Assembly (NCBI RefSeq): GCF_004522105.1 | Contig: NZ_SPUJ01000006.1 | Coordinates: 298,985 to 362,984, forward strand | Source: Nocardioides sp. 1609 | GTDB taxonomy: Bacteria > Actinomycetota > Actinomycetes > Propionibacteriales > Nocardioidaceae | Direction: 5' to 3' | Length of the DNA stretch: 64,000 nt | In this document: one piece after another, positions 8,322 to 16,084 of the stretch | Numbering within the stretch: the first letter of the stretch is position 1 | Layout of the letters: each line of letters opens with the position of its first letter | The notes under the pieces: generated by a model | What the model was told of the DNA's origin: nothing | The model's input: the letters and a program-made list of their open reading frames with translations, nothing else | Database searches by the model: none | Translations under genes and position numbers: made by a program

Positions 8322-9538
8322 GGCGCCACCTGCTCGTCGATCCACGGTGCGAGCCACTCGTCGTGCACCTCGGGGTTCCCGCCGAGCGCGGGCGCGCCCC
8401 GGTCCAGCCGGGCGGTCTGGCCGGAGATCCGGACGGGGTAGACGACCGTGGGCACCTCGCCGGCCACCGGCACCTCGAGCCGGGCGACCAGCCCGGTCGC
8501 CTCGACGTGCGGGTCGGCGAGCACCTCGCCGAAGGTGTTGACCGGCCCGCACGGGACGCCGCGCAGGCGGAGCTCGCTCAGCCAGTGGTCGCGCTTCTCG
8601 GTCGCGAGCTGCTCGCCCAGCAGGGCCGCCAGCTCGCCCTGGTGCGCGACGCGGTCGGCCTGGGTGAGGAAGCGCGGATCCTCGACCAGGTGCGGGAGGC
8701 CGACCACGTCGGCCACGGCGGCCCACAGCCGGTCGTTGCCGGCGGCGATCGTCAGGTCGCCGTCGGCGGCCGCGAAGCCCTGGTACGGCGCGTTGCGCGG
8801 GTGCGCCGTCCCGAGCCGGGCCGGCTCGCGGCCGGAGCCCCAGTACTCGCTGGTCTGCAGGGCCGAGACGCCGATCAGGCAGTCGAGCATCGGCACGTCG
8901 AGGCGCACCGAGGTGCCGCTGTCGCGGACCTGCGGCAGCACCGCGGCGATCGTGTAGGCGGCGTACAGGCCGGCGGTGAAGTCGCCGACCGGCACGCCGG
9001 ACTTCACCGGGCCGCGGTCGGGCTCGCCGGTGACGCTCATCAGCCCCGCCATCCCCTGCACCACCACGTCGTAGGCGCCGTCGTTGACGTAGGGGCTGGT
9101 CAGGCCGTAGCCGGAGATCGAGGCGTAGACGAGGCCGCGGTGACCGGCGGACACCTCGTCGTAGCCGAGGCCGAGCCGGTCGAGCACGCCCGGCCGGTAG
9201 TTCTCCACGACCACGTCGGCGCCGGCCACCAGCTCCCGCACCGCGGCGAGCCGGGCGGGGTCCTTGAGGTCGGCGACGACGCTGCGCTTGTTGCGGTTGA
9301 CCGAGGCGAAGTTGTGGCTGAAGGACGCGCCCTCGTCGTCGCGGGCGAACGGCGGCCACGCGCGCATCTGGTCGCCGGTCGGCGGCTCGACCTTGACGAC
9401 GTCGGCGCCGAGGTCGGCGAGCAGCATCCCGGCGAACGGGCCGGCCGCGACGTGCGCGAGCTCGACGACCCGGACGCCGGCCAGCGGGCGTCCCGCCGGG
9501 GCGACCGGGGTTTCAGGAGGCACGAGCGGTCCCGGCAC
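8318..9538 (-). CDS. CaiB/BaiF family CoA-transferase
   Basis: 406 residues, the full length of family III CoA-transferases. The N-terminal motif VRVVELAHVAAGPFAGMLLA, then DLGADVVKVEPPTGD and NRNKRSVVADLKD, are typical, and the catalytic aspartate is in VPVGDFTAG. The enzyme moves CoA between carboxylic acids. The GTG at 9538 is chosen because AGGAG lies about 10 bp upstream. The gene overlaps the end of the upstream monooxygenase gene by 26 bp and the crotonase start by 4 bp. It suggests the cleavage product is a carboxylate activated to a CoA thioester. Confidence 0.88.
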   Translation of the reverse strand: MPGPLVPPETPVAPAGRPLAGVRVVELAHVAAGPFAGMLLADLGADVVKVEPPTGDQMRAWPPFARDDEGASFSHNFASVNRNKRSVVADLKDPARLAAVRELVAGADVVVENYRPGVLDRLGLGYDEVSAGHRGLVYASISGYGLTSPYVNDGAYDVVVQGMAGLMSVTGEPDRGPVKSGVPVGDFTAGLYAAYTIAAVLPQVRDSGTSVRLDVPMLDCLIGVSALQTSEYWGSGREPARLGTAHPRNAPYQGFAAADGDLTIAAGNDRLWAAVADVVGLPHLVEDPRFLTQADRVAHQGELAALLGEQLATEKRDHWLSELRLRGVPCGPVNTFGEVLADPHVEATGLVARLEVPVAGEVPTVVYPVRISGQTARLDRGAPALGGNPEVHDEWLAPWIDEQVAP

Positions 9539-10661
9539 GGTGGGCCAGCTCCTGGCGGACCAGCGGCAGCAGGTCGCGGCCGTAGTCGATGGCGTCCTGG
9601 AGCGGGTCGTACCCGCGGATGAGGACGGCGTTCACGCCGATCTCGACGTAGTCGAGGATGGCGGCCGCGACCGTCTCCGGCGAGCCGACCAGCGCGGTGG
9701 AGTTGCCGCCGCCGCCGACGGCCTTCGCGGTCGGCGTCCACAGGCAGCGGTCGTGCAGCTCGCCCTTCTCGGCCACCGACAGCAGCCGCTGCGACCCGGC
9801 GTTCTGGGGGCCCTGGTCCTGGGGGTGCAGGCGGTGCACCTTCTCCTTGAACTGCGCGCCGACGGCGCCGTTGATGGTGTCGAGGATGCCGTGCGCGCGC
9901 TCCCAGGCGAGCTCGTCGGTGGCGCCGAGGATCGGGCGGAACGACACCGAGACCCGCGGCCGGGTGGCCCGGCCGATCTCCCGGCTGCGCTGCTCGACGG
10001 TCGCGATCTGCTCGCCGGTCTCCGCGAGCGGCTCGCCCCAGAGCATGTAGGTGTCGGCGTGCTTCGCGCCCACGGGGTACGCCGCCGCCGAGCTGCCGCC
10101 GAAGAAGAGCTCGAGGTGGCGGTCCTCGTAGGGGTGCACCTGGGGGGCGAAGCCCTCGAACCGGTAGTAGCGGCCGTCGAAGTCGCGGGGACCCTGGGTG
10201 TCCCACGAGTCGCGCAGCACCTGGAGGTACTCGTCGGTGCGGGCGTAACGCTCGTCGTGCGGCAGGTAGTCGCCCTCGCGGCGCTGCTCGGTGTCGTTGC
10301 CGCCGGTCACGATGTTGAGCGCGACCCGGCCCTTGCTGAAGTGGTCGAGCGTGCTGAAGGTCCGCGACGCCAGCGTCGGGTGGACGACGCCCGGCCGGTG
10401 CGCGATGAGCATCCCGAGCCGCTCGGTCCGGGAGGCGGCGAACGCGGCGACCTGGGTGGTCTCCGCCCAGCCCGAGCCGTAGCCGATCAGGACGCGGTCG
10501 AACCCGCCCTCCTCGTGGGCCTGGGCGAACCGCGCGGTGTGGTCGGGGTCGACCACCGGGCCGCTGGCCGGGCGGATCTCGGAGGCGTCCGAGGTCCCGA
10601 TCATGCCGAGCAGCTCGACGTCGTCGTAGCGGGCGGTGCTCGTGCTGGGGGTGGCGCTCAT
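9513..10661 (-). CDS. LLM-class flavin-dependent monooxygenase, SsuD-like (second copy)
   Basis: 382 residues, a luciferase-like TIM barrel. Family signatures include GGFDRVLIGYGSG, LIAHRPGVVHPTLASR, GRVALNIVTGGND and VLIRGYDPLQDAIDYGRDLLP near the C-terminus, as in alkanesulfonate monooxygenases. It needs FMNH2 from a separate reductase, encoded at the end of this operon. It is a diverged relative of the adjacent gene, sharing the STALVG and SQRLL blocks. The gap to that gene is 30 bp. The substrate range cannot be told from sequence. Confidence 0.86.
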   Translation of the reverse strand: MSATPSTSTARYDDVELLGMIGTSDASEIRPASGPVVDPDHTARFAQAHEEGGFDRVLIGYGSGWAETTQVAAFAASRTERLGMLIAHRPGVVHPTLASRTFSTLDHFSKGRVALNIVTGGNDTEQRREGDYLPHDERYARTDEYLQVLRDSWDTQGPRDFDGRYYRFEGFAPQVHPYEDRHLELFFGGSSAAAYPVGAKHADTYMLWGEPLAETGEQIATVEQRSREIGRATRPRVSVSFRPILGATDELAWERAHGILDTINGAVGAQFKEKVHRLHPQDQGPQNAGSQRLLSVAEKGELHDRCLWTPTAKAVGGGGNSTALVGSPETVAAAILDYVEIGVNAVLIRGYDPLQDAIDYGRDLLPLVRQELAHRAGTARAS

Positions 10662-10691
10662 GGGGGTGTCTTCTCTCGGGTCGGGGGTGGG

Positions 10692-11819
10692 TCAGCCGGC
10701 CAGCGCGGGCGCACGGTCGGCGGCGCCGGCGCGCACCAGGTCGATGACGCCGGCGTACGACGCCGCGTCGGCGAGCGGGTCGAACCCGCGGATCAGCAGG
10801 GTGGTGACGCCGAGGCTGACGTAGTCGAGCAGCGCGTCGGCGACCTGCTCGTGGGTCCCCACGAGGGCGGTGGAGTTGCCGGTGGCGCCGGTGACCTTGG
10901 CCAGCGCGGTCCACAGGCGGGTGTCGTGGACGTCGCCCTTGTCGGCCGCGGCGAGCAGCCGCTGGGACCCGACGGCGTTCCTGCCGTCGAGGCCGAAGGT
11001 GCGCCGCGTGGTGCCCCAGCGCTCCTGGGTGGCGGCGAGGATCGCGTCGGCGCGGGCCCAGGCCTCGGCCTCGGTGTCGGCGACGATCGGGCGCAGGCTG
11101 ACGCTGAAGCGCGGGTCGCGGCCGTACGGCGCCGCGGCGGCCCGCACCTGGGTGATCCGCTCGCGGATGCCGTCGAGCGGCTCGCCCCAGAAGGCGTAGG
11201 CGTCGGCGTGCTTGCCGCCCACCCGGATGGCGTCGTCGGACGCGCCGCCGAAGTAGACCGGGATGCCGCCGGGTGCGGGTCGCACCGCCGACCAGGCGCC
11301 CTCGACCCGGTAGAACTCGCCCTCGTGGTCGAAGGGCTCCTCGGCCTCCCACTCGCGCCGCAGCACGGTCAGGAAGTCGTCGGTGCGGCGGTAGCGGGTC
11401 ACCTTGTCGGAGAAGTCGCCGTCACGCGCCTGGTCGACGTCGTCGCCGCCGGTGATGACGTGCATCGCCACCCGGCCCGGGAAGTAGGCGTCGAGCGTCG
11501 CGTAGGCACGCGCGGTCAGGGTCGGCGCGAGGAAGCCCGGCCGGTGGGCGAGGAGCACGCCCAGCCGGCTGGTCGACTGCAGCACGTGCGAGGCCACCAG
11601 GAACCCGTCGGGCGTCGCGGACGAGTGCGCGACGAGCACCCGGTCGAACCCCGCCGTCTCGTGGGCCCGGGCCAACCGGGCGGCGTACGCCGGGTTGACG
11701 GTCGGACCGACGGGGACGCCGGACTCGGTCTGGGCGGAGATGCCGTCGACGCGGTTCTGCTCGCTCGCGCTGCTGCTGGTCTCCTGCGTGGCGGTGATGC
11801 CGATGAACTCGATGCCCAT
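10692..11819 (-). CDS. LLM-class flavin-dependent monooxygenase, SsuD-like (first copy)
   Basis: 375 residues. It has the same architecture as the next gene: GFDRVLVAHSSATPDGF, LLAHRPGFLAPTLTAR, GRVAMHVITGGDD, NSTALVGTHEQVADALLDY and LIRGFDPLADA. This places it with alkanesulfonate monooxygenase-type enzymes that cleave C-S bonds using FMNH2 and O2. Its ATG overlaps the stop of the upstream ABC ATPase gene as TGATG, a tight coupling of transport with catabolism. Two SsuD-like enzymes in one operon suggest two oxidation steps or two substrates. Confidence 0.86.
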   Translation of the reverse strand: MGIEFIGITATQETSSSASEQNRVDGISAQTESGVPVGPTVNPAYAARLARAHETAGFDRVLVAHSSATPDGFLVASHVLQSTSRLGVLLAHRPGFLAPTLTARAYATLDAYFPGRVAMHVITGGDDVDQARDGDFSDKVTRYRRTDDFLTVLRREWEAEEPFDHEGEFYRVEGAWSAVRPAPGGIPVYFGGASDDAIRVGGKHADAYAFWGEPLDGIRERITQVRAAAAPYGRDPRFSVSLRPIVADTEAEAWARADAILAATQERWGTTRRTFGLDGRNAVGSQRLLAAADKGDVHDTRLWTALAKVTGATGNSTALVGTHEQVADALLDYVSLGVTTLLIRGFDPLADAASYAGVIDLVRAGAADRAPALAG

Positions 11820-12889
11820 CAGGACTCCTCGGTGTCGGGGCGGTGGTCGGTGGTGAGCTGCGCGCGCCACTCGCCGGCCACGTGACAGGCGGCCTCGCGG
11901 TCGCCGGCGAGCGGGAGCGAGGGGGGCTGCTCGACGCACGCGTCGTGGGCGAAGCGGCACCGGGCGGCGAACACGCAGGCGCCGTGCACCGGCCAGTCCC
12001 GCGCGCCCGGCTCGGGCCGCAGCTGGTCGGGCCGGAGCCGGTCGACCTGCGTGACGCTGGGTGCCGAGGCGGTGAGCAGGCCGGTGTAGGGGTGGGCCGG
12101 CCGCTCGAGCACGGCCTGGATCGGCCCCTGCTCGACGACGCGGCTCCGGTAGAACACCGCGACCCGGTCGGCGATGCCGGCCAGCGAGCTCAGGTCGTGG
12201 GCGATGATCACGACCGCGAGCCCGAGCTCGGTGCGGAGCCGGTCGAGCAGGCTCAGCACGAGGTTGCGGTTCGACACGTCGAGCGCGGAGACGGGCTCGT
12301 CGCAGAACAGCAGCTGCGGGCGGGTCGAGATGGCGCGCGCCAGCGAGATCCGCTGGCGCTGCCCGCCGGAGAGCTCGCGCGGACGGCGTCCGAGCATTGT
12401 CTCCGGGTCGAGGCCGACCAGGCGCAGCGAGTCCGCGACGCGCTCGTGCCGCTCGCTGCGGGGCAGGGTGCCGGCGACGTCGAGCGGCTCGCGGACCAGC
12501 TCGGCGACCGTCAGGTCGGGATCGAGGGAGCGCAGCGGGTCCTGGAAGACCAGCTGCACCTGACCGGAGCGACGGAAGTCGCGCAGCGCCCGGCCCCGGA
12601 GGGCACCCATGTCCTGGCCGGCGAACTCGATGCGCCCGGCGGCCGGGCGGACCAGGCCGACCGTGGCGCGGGCCAGCGTCGTCTTGCCGGAGCCGGTCTC
12701 GCCCACGATGCCGACGATCTCGCCGGGCCGCACGTCGAGGCTCGCGTCGGTCAGCGCGGCGCCGGTGCCGAGCCCGACCCCCTTCTTGGGCGGGGCGTAG
12801 GAGACCGACAGGCCGGTGACCCGGAGCAGCGGGGCCACCCGGGCCGGCCCCTTCTCGAGGGCGACGGCGCGCTCCTGCGTGGCGGTCAT
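11819..12889 (-). CDS. ABC transporter ATPase, DppF/OppF type
   Basis: 356 residues. The nucleotide-binding motifs are complete: Walker A GETGSGKTT near residue 63, signature LSGGQRQRISLARAI, Walker B LLFCDEPVSALDV and the switch His in VVIIAHDL. The C-terminal extension has the PHPYTGLL-like segment and four Cys (CVFAARCRFAHDACVEQ...C) found in oligopeptide-type ATPases. It pairs with the DppD-like ATPase encoded upstream. A 25-codon small ORF is placed exactly between the two ATPase genes, overlapping both. Confidence 0.9.
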   Translation of the reverse strand: MTATQERAVALEKGPARVAPLLRVTGLSVSYAPPKKGVGLGTGAALTDASLDVRPGEIVGIVGETGSGKTTLARATVGLVRPAAGRIEFAGQDMGALRGRALRDFRRSGQVQLVFQDPLRSLDPDLTVAELVREPLDVAGTLPRSERHERVADSLRLVGLDPETMLGRRPRELSGGQRQRISLARAISTRPQLLFCDEPVSALDVSNRNLVLSLLDRLRTELGLAVVIIAHDLSSLAGIADRVAVFYRSRVVEQGPIQAVLERPAHPYTGLLTASAPSVTQVDRLRPDQLRPEPGARDWPVHGACVFAARCRFAHDACVEQPPSLPLAGDREAACHVAGEWRAQLTTDHRPDTEES

Positions 12890-12960
12890 GCGGGGTCCCC
12901 GCCGAGCTGTGCCGCACGGGGGCGGAGCGGACCTCGCGCGGAGGGCGGTGGGGTGCTCAT
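12886..12960 (-). CDS. Small repeated ORF, copy A (24 aa)
   Basis: ATG at 12960 overlaps the stop of the DppD-like gene (ATGA), and its own stop overlaps the ATG of the DppF-like gene (ATGA, 12886-12889). The peptide starts MSTPPPSARGPLRPR and ends AQLGGDPA. It is clearly related at DNA and peptide level to copy B at 15977-16084 in the same operon. It may be translated only to carry ribosomes from one cistron to the next, or may be a dispersed repeat that inserted without breaking coupling. No function is known. Confidence 0.6.
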   Translation of the reverse strand: MSTPPPSARGPLRPRAAQLGGDPA

Positions 12961-14012
12961 GTGGTTGCTCCCTCGAGCTCGGTGGCGTGTTCGATCTCCT
13001 GGGCGGTCGCCGTCGCCGGCCCGTCGAGGACGTCGTCGACCCGGACGCAGCGGGCGGCGCGGCCCGCGCCCAGGTCGGCGAGCGGGACCGGACCGGACAC
13101 GCACGCCTCGGTCGCCCAGCGGCAGCGCGGGGCGAACCGGCAGCCGGGCATCTCCTCGCCGGCGGCGGGTGGCTGGCCGGGGATGACCTCGAGCGCGCGT
13201 CGCTCCCAGGTCCCGATCGTCGCGACGCCCATCAGCGCCTGCGTGTAGGGGTGCTTCGGTCGCGCGAGCACCTCCTCGGTGGTGCCGCTCTCGACCACCT
13301 GGCCGCCGTACATCACCAGGATGCGCTGGCAGGTCTCGGCCACGACGGCGAGGTCGTGGGTGACCAGCAGCAGCGACAGGCCGTGGGTCTCGCGGAGCCG
13401 GCGCAGCAGGGCGAGGATCTCGGCCTGGATGACGACGTCGAGCGCGGTCGTCGCCTCGTCGGCGATGAGCAGCTCCGGCTCGCACGAGATCGCGATCGCG
13501 ATGAGCACCCGCTGCTGCATGCCGCCGGAGAGCTGGTGGGGGTACTGGTGGAAGACCGACGCCGGGTCGTGCAGCCCGACCTCGGCGAAGAGCTCGACCG
13601 CGCGGGCGCGGGCCGCGCCCCTGGCGAGCCCGCCCTTGACGCGCAGCTGCTCGGCGAGCTGGTGCCCCACCGTCAGCGAGGGGTTGAGGTAGGACGCGGA
13701 GTCCTGGAACACCGCGCCGAGGCGGGTGCCGCGGACCTGGTTCCAGGTGGCCCGCGCGGCGCCGGTGAGCTCGACGGCCTCGCGGTCCTCGCCGCCCCCG
13801 AGCACGATGCGCCCGTGGTCGACCTCGCCGGTGGCGGGCAGCAGCCCGAGGACGGCGCGACAGGTGAGCGTCTTGCCGCTGCCGGACTCGCCGACCAGGC
13901 CGACGGACTCGCCGCGACCGATCGCGAACGACACGTCGTGGACGGCGACCAGGTGGTCGCCGACGGAGACCTGGAGGTCGCTGACCTCGAGGACGGGGCG
14001 GGACTCAGGCAT
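12957..14012 (-). CDS. ABC transporter ATPase, DppD/OppD type
   Basis: 351 residues with Walker A GESGSGKTLTCRAVLGLLP, Q-loop VFQDSASYLNP, signature LSGGMQQRVLIAIAI, Walker B LLIADEATTALDV and the H-loop VTHDLAVV. The C-terminal segment KHPYTQALMG with the cysteine cluster CRFAPRCRWATEAC is typical of peptide-type importers. The start overlaps the end of the DppC-like permease gene by 8 bp. It powers uptake through the two permeases encoded just upstream, on the inner face of the membrane. Confidence 0.9.
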   Translation of the reverse strand: MPESRPVLEVSDLQVSVGDHLVAVHDVSFAIGRGESVGLVGESGSGKTLTCRAVLGLLPATGEVDHGRIVLGGGEDREAVELTGAARATWNQVRGTRLGAVFQDSASYLNPSLTVGHQLAEQLRVKGGLARGAARARAVELFAEVGLHDPASVFHQYPHQLSGGMQQRVLIAIAISCEPELLIADEATTALDVVIQAEILALLRRLRETHGLSLLLVTHDLAVVAETCQRILVMYGGQVVESGTTEEVLARPKHPYTQALMGVATIGTWERRALEVIPGQPPAAGEEMPGCRFAPRCRWATEACVSGPVPLADLGAGRAARCVRVDDVLDGPATATAQEIEHATELEGATT

Positions 14013-14922
14013 CGGCGTTCTCCTTCCGGGCGTTCACGGGCGCGGCCGCGGACGGGCCGGCGGACGGGCTGGCGGACGGGCTCCGGCGCTTGCGCCGGCG
14101 GCGCGGTGCGTCGCCGGTCGCCTCGCGGACGGCGTCGGCGAGCAGGTTGAGCGAGCCGACGGTCGCCATCATCAGCAGCCCCGGGTAGACCGGCGCCCAC
14201 GGCTGCTGGGCGAGGTAGTCGAGGTCGGAGGCGAGCATCCCGCCCCAGGTCGGCGCCGGCGGCGAGACGCCGAGGCCGAGGAACGACAGCGAGGCGACGA
14301 CGAGCAGCGCGGCCCCGGTGGCCTGGGCCGCGGTGACCGCGACGTTCGGGAGCACCTTGCTCCAGATGTGCTTGCGCAGGGTCCACCACTGCGAGGCGCC
14401 CATCAGCTCGGCCGCCTCGACGTACTGCTGCCGGCGCAGGCCGAGCGCGACGGCGCGGGTGACCCGGAAGAAGATCGGGCTGATCAGCACGCCGATCGCG
14501 AACATCGCCTGCTGCAGCCCGTTGCCGAGGGTGCCGGCGACGGCGATGGCGAAGACCGTGAACGGCAGGATCACCAGGGTGTCGCTGACCCGGAGGGTCA
14601 GCCACTCGAGCCGCGGCCCCAGCCAGGCCGAGGCCAGGCCGGTCGGGATCCCGAGGGCGCCGCCGATCAGCACCGCCTCGGCCGCACCCACGACCGACAG
14701 TCGCGTGCCGGTCATCAGCCGGCTGAGCACGTCGCGGCCGACGTAGTCGGTGCCGAGGAGGTGGTCGGCGCTCGGCCCCTCGAGCACCCGGTCGGTGTAC
14801 TGGCGCAGCGGGTCGTGCGGGGCGAGCGCCTCGCCGAAGAGGGCGAGCAGTGCGACGGCGGCGAGCACCACGAGGGCGAACCGGGCGGTCGGGACGGCCC
14901 AGAGGTTGCGGAGCGTGGTCAT
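14005..14922 (-). CDS. ABC transporter permease, DppC/OppC type
   Basis: 305 residues. A first membrane helix (residues ~15-33) is followed by the family motif HLLGTDYVGRDVLSRLMTGTR and then about five helices. The EAA loop EAAELMGASQWWTLRKHIWSKVLPN is plain, followed by ASLSFLGLGVSPPAPTWGGML, as in all DppC-like proteins. The C-terminus is an unusual basic and Ser/Pro/Ala-rich tail of about 35 residues. ATG 14922 overlaps the stop of the DppB-like gene (TCAT). It forms the channel with the DppB-like protein. Confidence 0.9.
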   Translation of the reverse strand: MTTLRNLWAVPTARFALVVLAAVALLALFGEALAPHDPLRQYTDRVLEGPSADHLLGTDYVGRDVLSRLMTGTRLSVVGAAEAVLIGGALGIPTGLASAWLGPRLEWLTLRVSDTLVILPFTVFAIAVAGTLGNGLQQAMFAIGVLISPIFFRVTRAVALGLRRQQYVEAAELMGASQWWTLRKHIWSKVLPNVAVTAAQATGAALLVVASLSFLGLGVSPPAPTWGGMLASDLDYLAQQPWAPVYPGLLMMATVGSLNLLADAVREATGDAPRRRRKRRSPSASPSAGPSAAAPVNARKENADA

Positions 14923-15980
14923 CGGTGGGCCCCCTCGCGCCGCGCGACGGGATTGAGGGCGGTCTGGAGGACGTTGACGACCAGGCTGGCCAGGACCACG
15001 ACGACGGCGGTGGTGAGCAGCGTCCCGAGGACGACGGGCACGTCGCCGCGCTCGGCCGACTGCAGCGCGAGCTGGGCCACCCCGGGCAGGCCGAAGAGCT
15101 TCTCGGTGATCACCGCGCCGCCGACGATCAGCGGGATGGCGAGGCCGATCACCGCGAGCGTCGGTCCGGCGGCGTTGCGCAGCACGTGGCCGAAGAGCAC
15201 GCGGGAGCGGCCGTAGCCGCGCATCTCCGCCCCGACCGCGTAGTTCTCGCGGAGCGAGGCCACCATCGACGTGCGCAGCTGGCGGGCGATCGAGGCCGCC
15301 ACGTCGAGCGACAGGGCCAGCGACGGCAGGATCGCGAACCGCAGCCACTCGAGGGGGTCCTGCTCGATCGGCACGTAGCCGCCGGACGGCAGCACCTGCA
15401 GCTTCACCGAGAAGACCACGATCAGCGCCATGCCGATCACGAACGGCGGCAGGGTGGCCAGCACCGAGCAGACCAGCGTGACGAGGCGGTCGAAGAACCC
15501 GCCGTTGCTGAGCGCCGCGCCGATGCCGGCACTGCCGCCGACCAGGATCGCGAGCAGCAGCGCGAGGGCCGCGATCGACAGGTCGACCGGCAGCGCCTGC
15601 TTGATGCTGTCGGTGACCGGGATCGTGGTGAACCACGACCGGCCGAGGTCGCCCTGGACGGCGTGGCCGACCCAGGAGAGGTACTGCACGACGAGCGGTC
15701 GGTCGAGGCCGAACTCCGCGTCGAGCCGGTCGATGTCGGCCTGGGTCGCGGTCTCCCCCAGCGCGGCGGCGGCGGGGTTGCTGTCGCTGACCGCGCCCAG
15801 GGCGAACGTGACGACCGAGGCCAGCAGCAGCACGGTCACCGTGATGACCAGGGTGCTGACCAGCGACCGGAGCAGCGGGACGGCGCGTCGGCGGCGCGGG
15901 GTCGCGGCGGCGTCCGGCGCCGGGACGGGGGGCGCAGCGGCGACCTCCGGCTCGGTCTCGGGGGCGACGGCGAGGCTCAC
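14919..15980 (-). CDS. ABC transporter permease, DppB/OppB type
   Basis: 353 residues. About 30 residues of Pro/Ala-rich cytoplasmic leader precede the first helix (~37-60). The family signature GLDRPLVVQYLSWVGHAVQGDLGRSW follows, then five more helices and an EAA-like loop (EMRGYGRSRVLFGHVLRNA). It starts with GTG at 15980, overlapping the stop of small ORF B (GTGA, 15977-15980). It works with the DppC-like permease. Confidence 0.9.
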   Translation of the reverse strand: MSLAVAPETEPEVAAAPPVPAPDAAATPRRRRAVPLLRSLVSTLVITVTVLLLASVVTFALGAVSDSNPAAAALGETATQADIDRLDAEFGLDRPLVVQYLSWVGHAVQGDLGRSWFTTIPVTDSIKQALPVDLSIAALALLLAILVGGSAGIGAALSNGGFFDRLVTLVCSVLATLPPFVIGMALIVVFSVKLQVLPSGGYVPIEQDPLEWLRFAILPSLALSLDVAASIARQLRTSMVASLRENYAVGAEMRGYGRSRVLFGHVLRNAAGPTLAVIGLAIPLIVGGAVITEKLFGLPGVAQLALQSAERGDVPVVLGTLLTTAVVVVLASLVVNVLQTALNPVARREGAHR

Positions 15981-16084
15981 GCGGGCCCCTCAGACGTCGG
16001 TGGGGTGCTCATACCGGGGTCCCCGACGAGTTGTGCTCCGCGTGAGCGCAGCGAACCCCCCGCAGAAGTCGGTGGGGTGCTCAT
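15977..16084 (-). CDS. Small repeated ORF, copy B (35 aa, internally duplicated)
   Basis: ATG 16084 overlaps the stop of the solute-binding-protein gene (ATGA, 16081-16084), and its TGA overlaps the GTG of the permease gene (15977-15980). The peptide starts MSTPPTSAGGSLRSR, continues AQLVGDPG, and then restarts with MSTPPTS before ending EGPA, so the first seven codons are duplicated in tandem. It matches copy A at 12886-12960 in most codons. Coupling on both sides suggests it is translated. Confidence 0.6.
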   Translation of the reverse strand: MSTPPTSAGGSLRSRGAQLVGDPGMSTPPTSEGPA

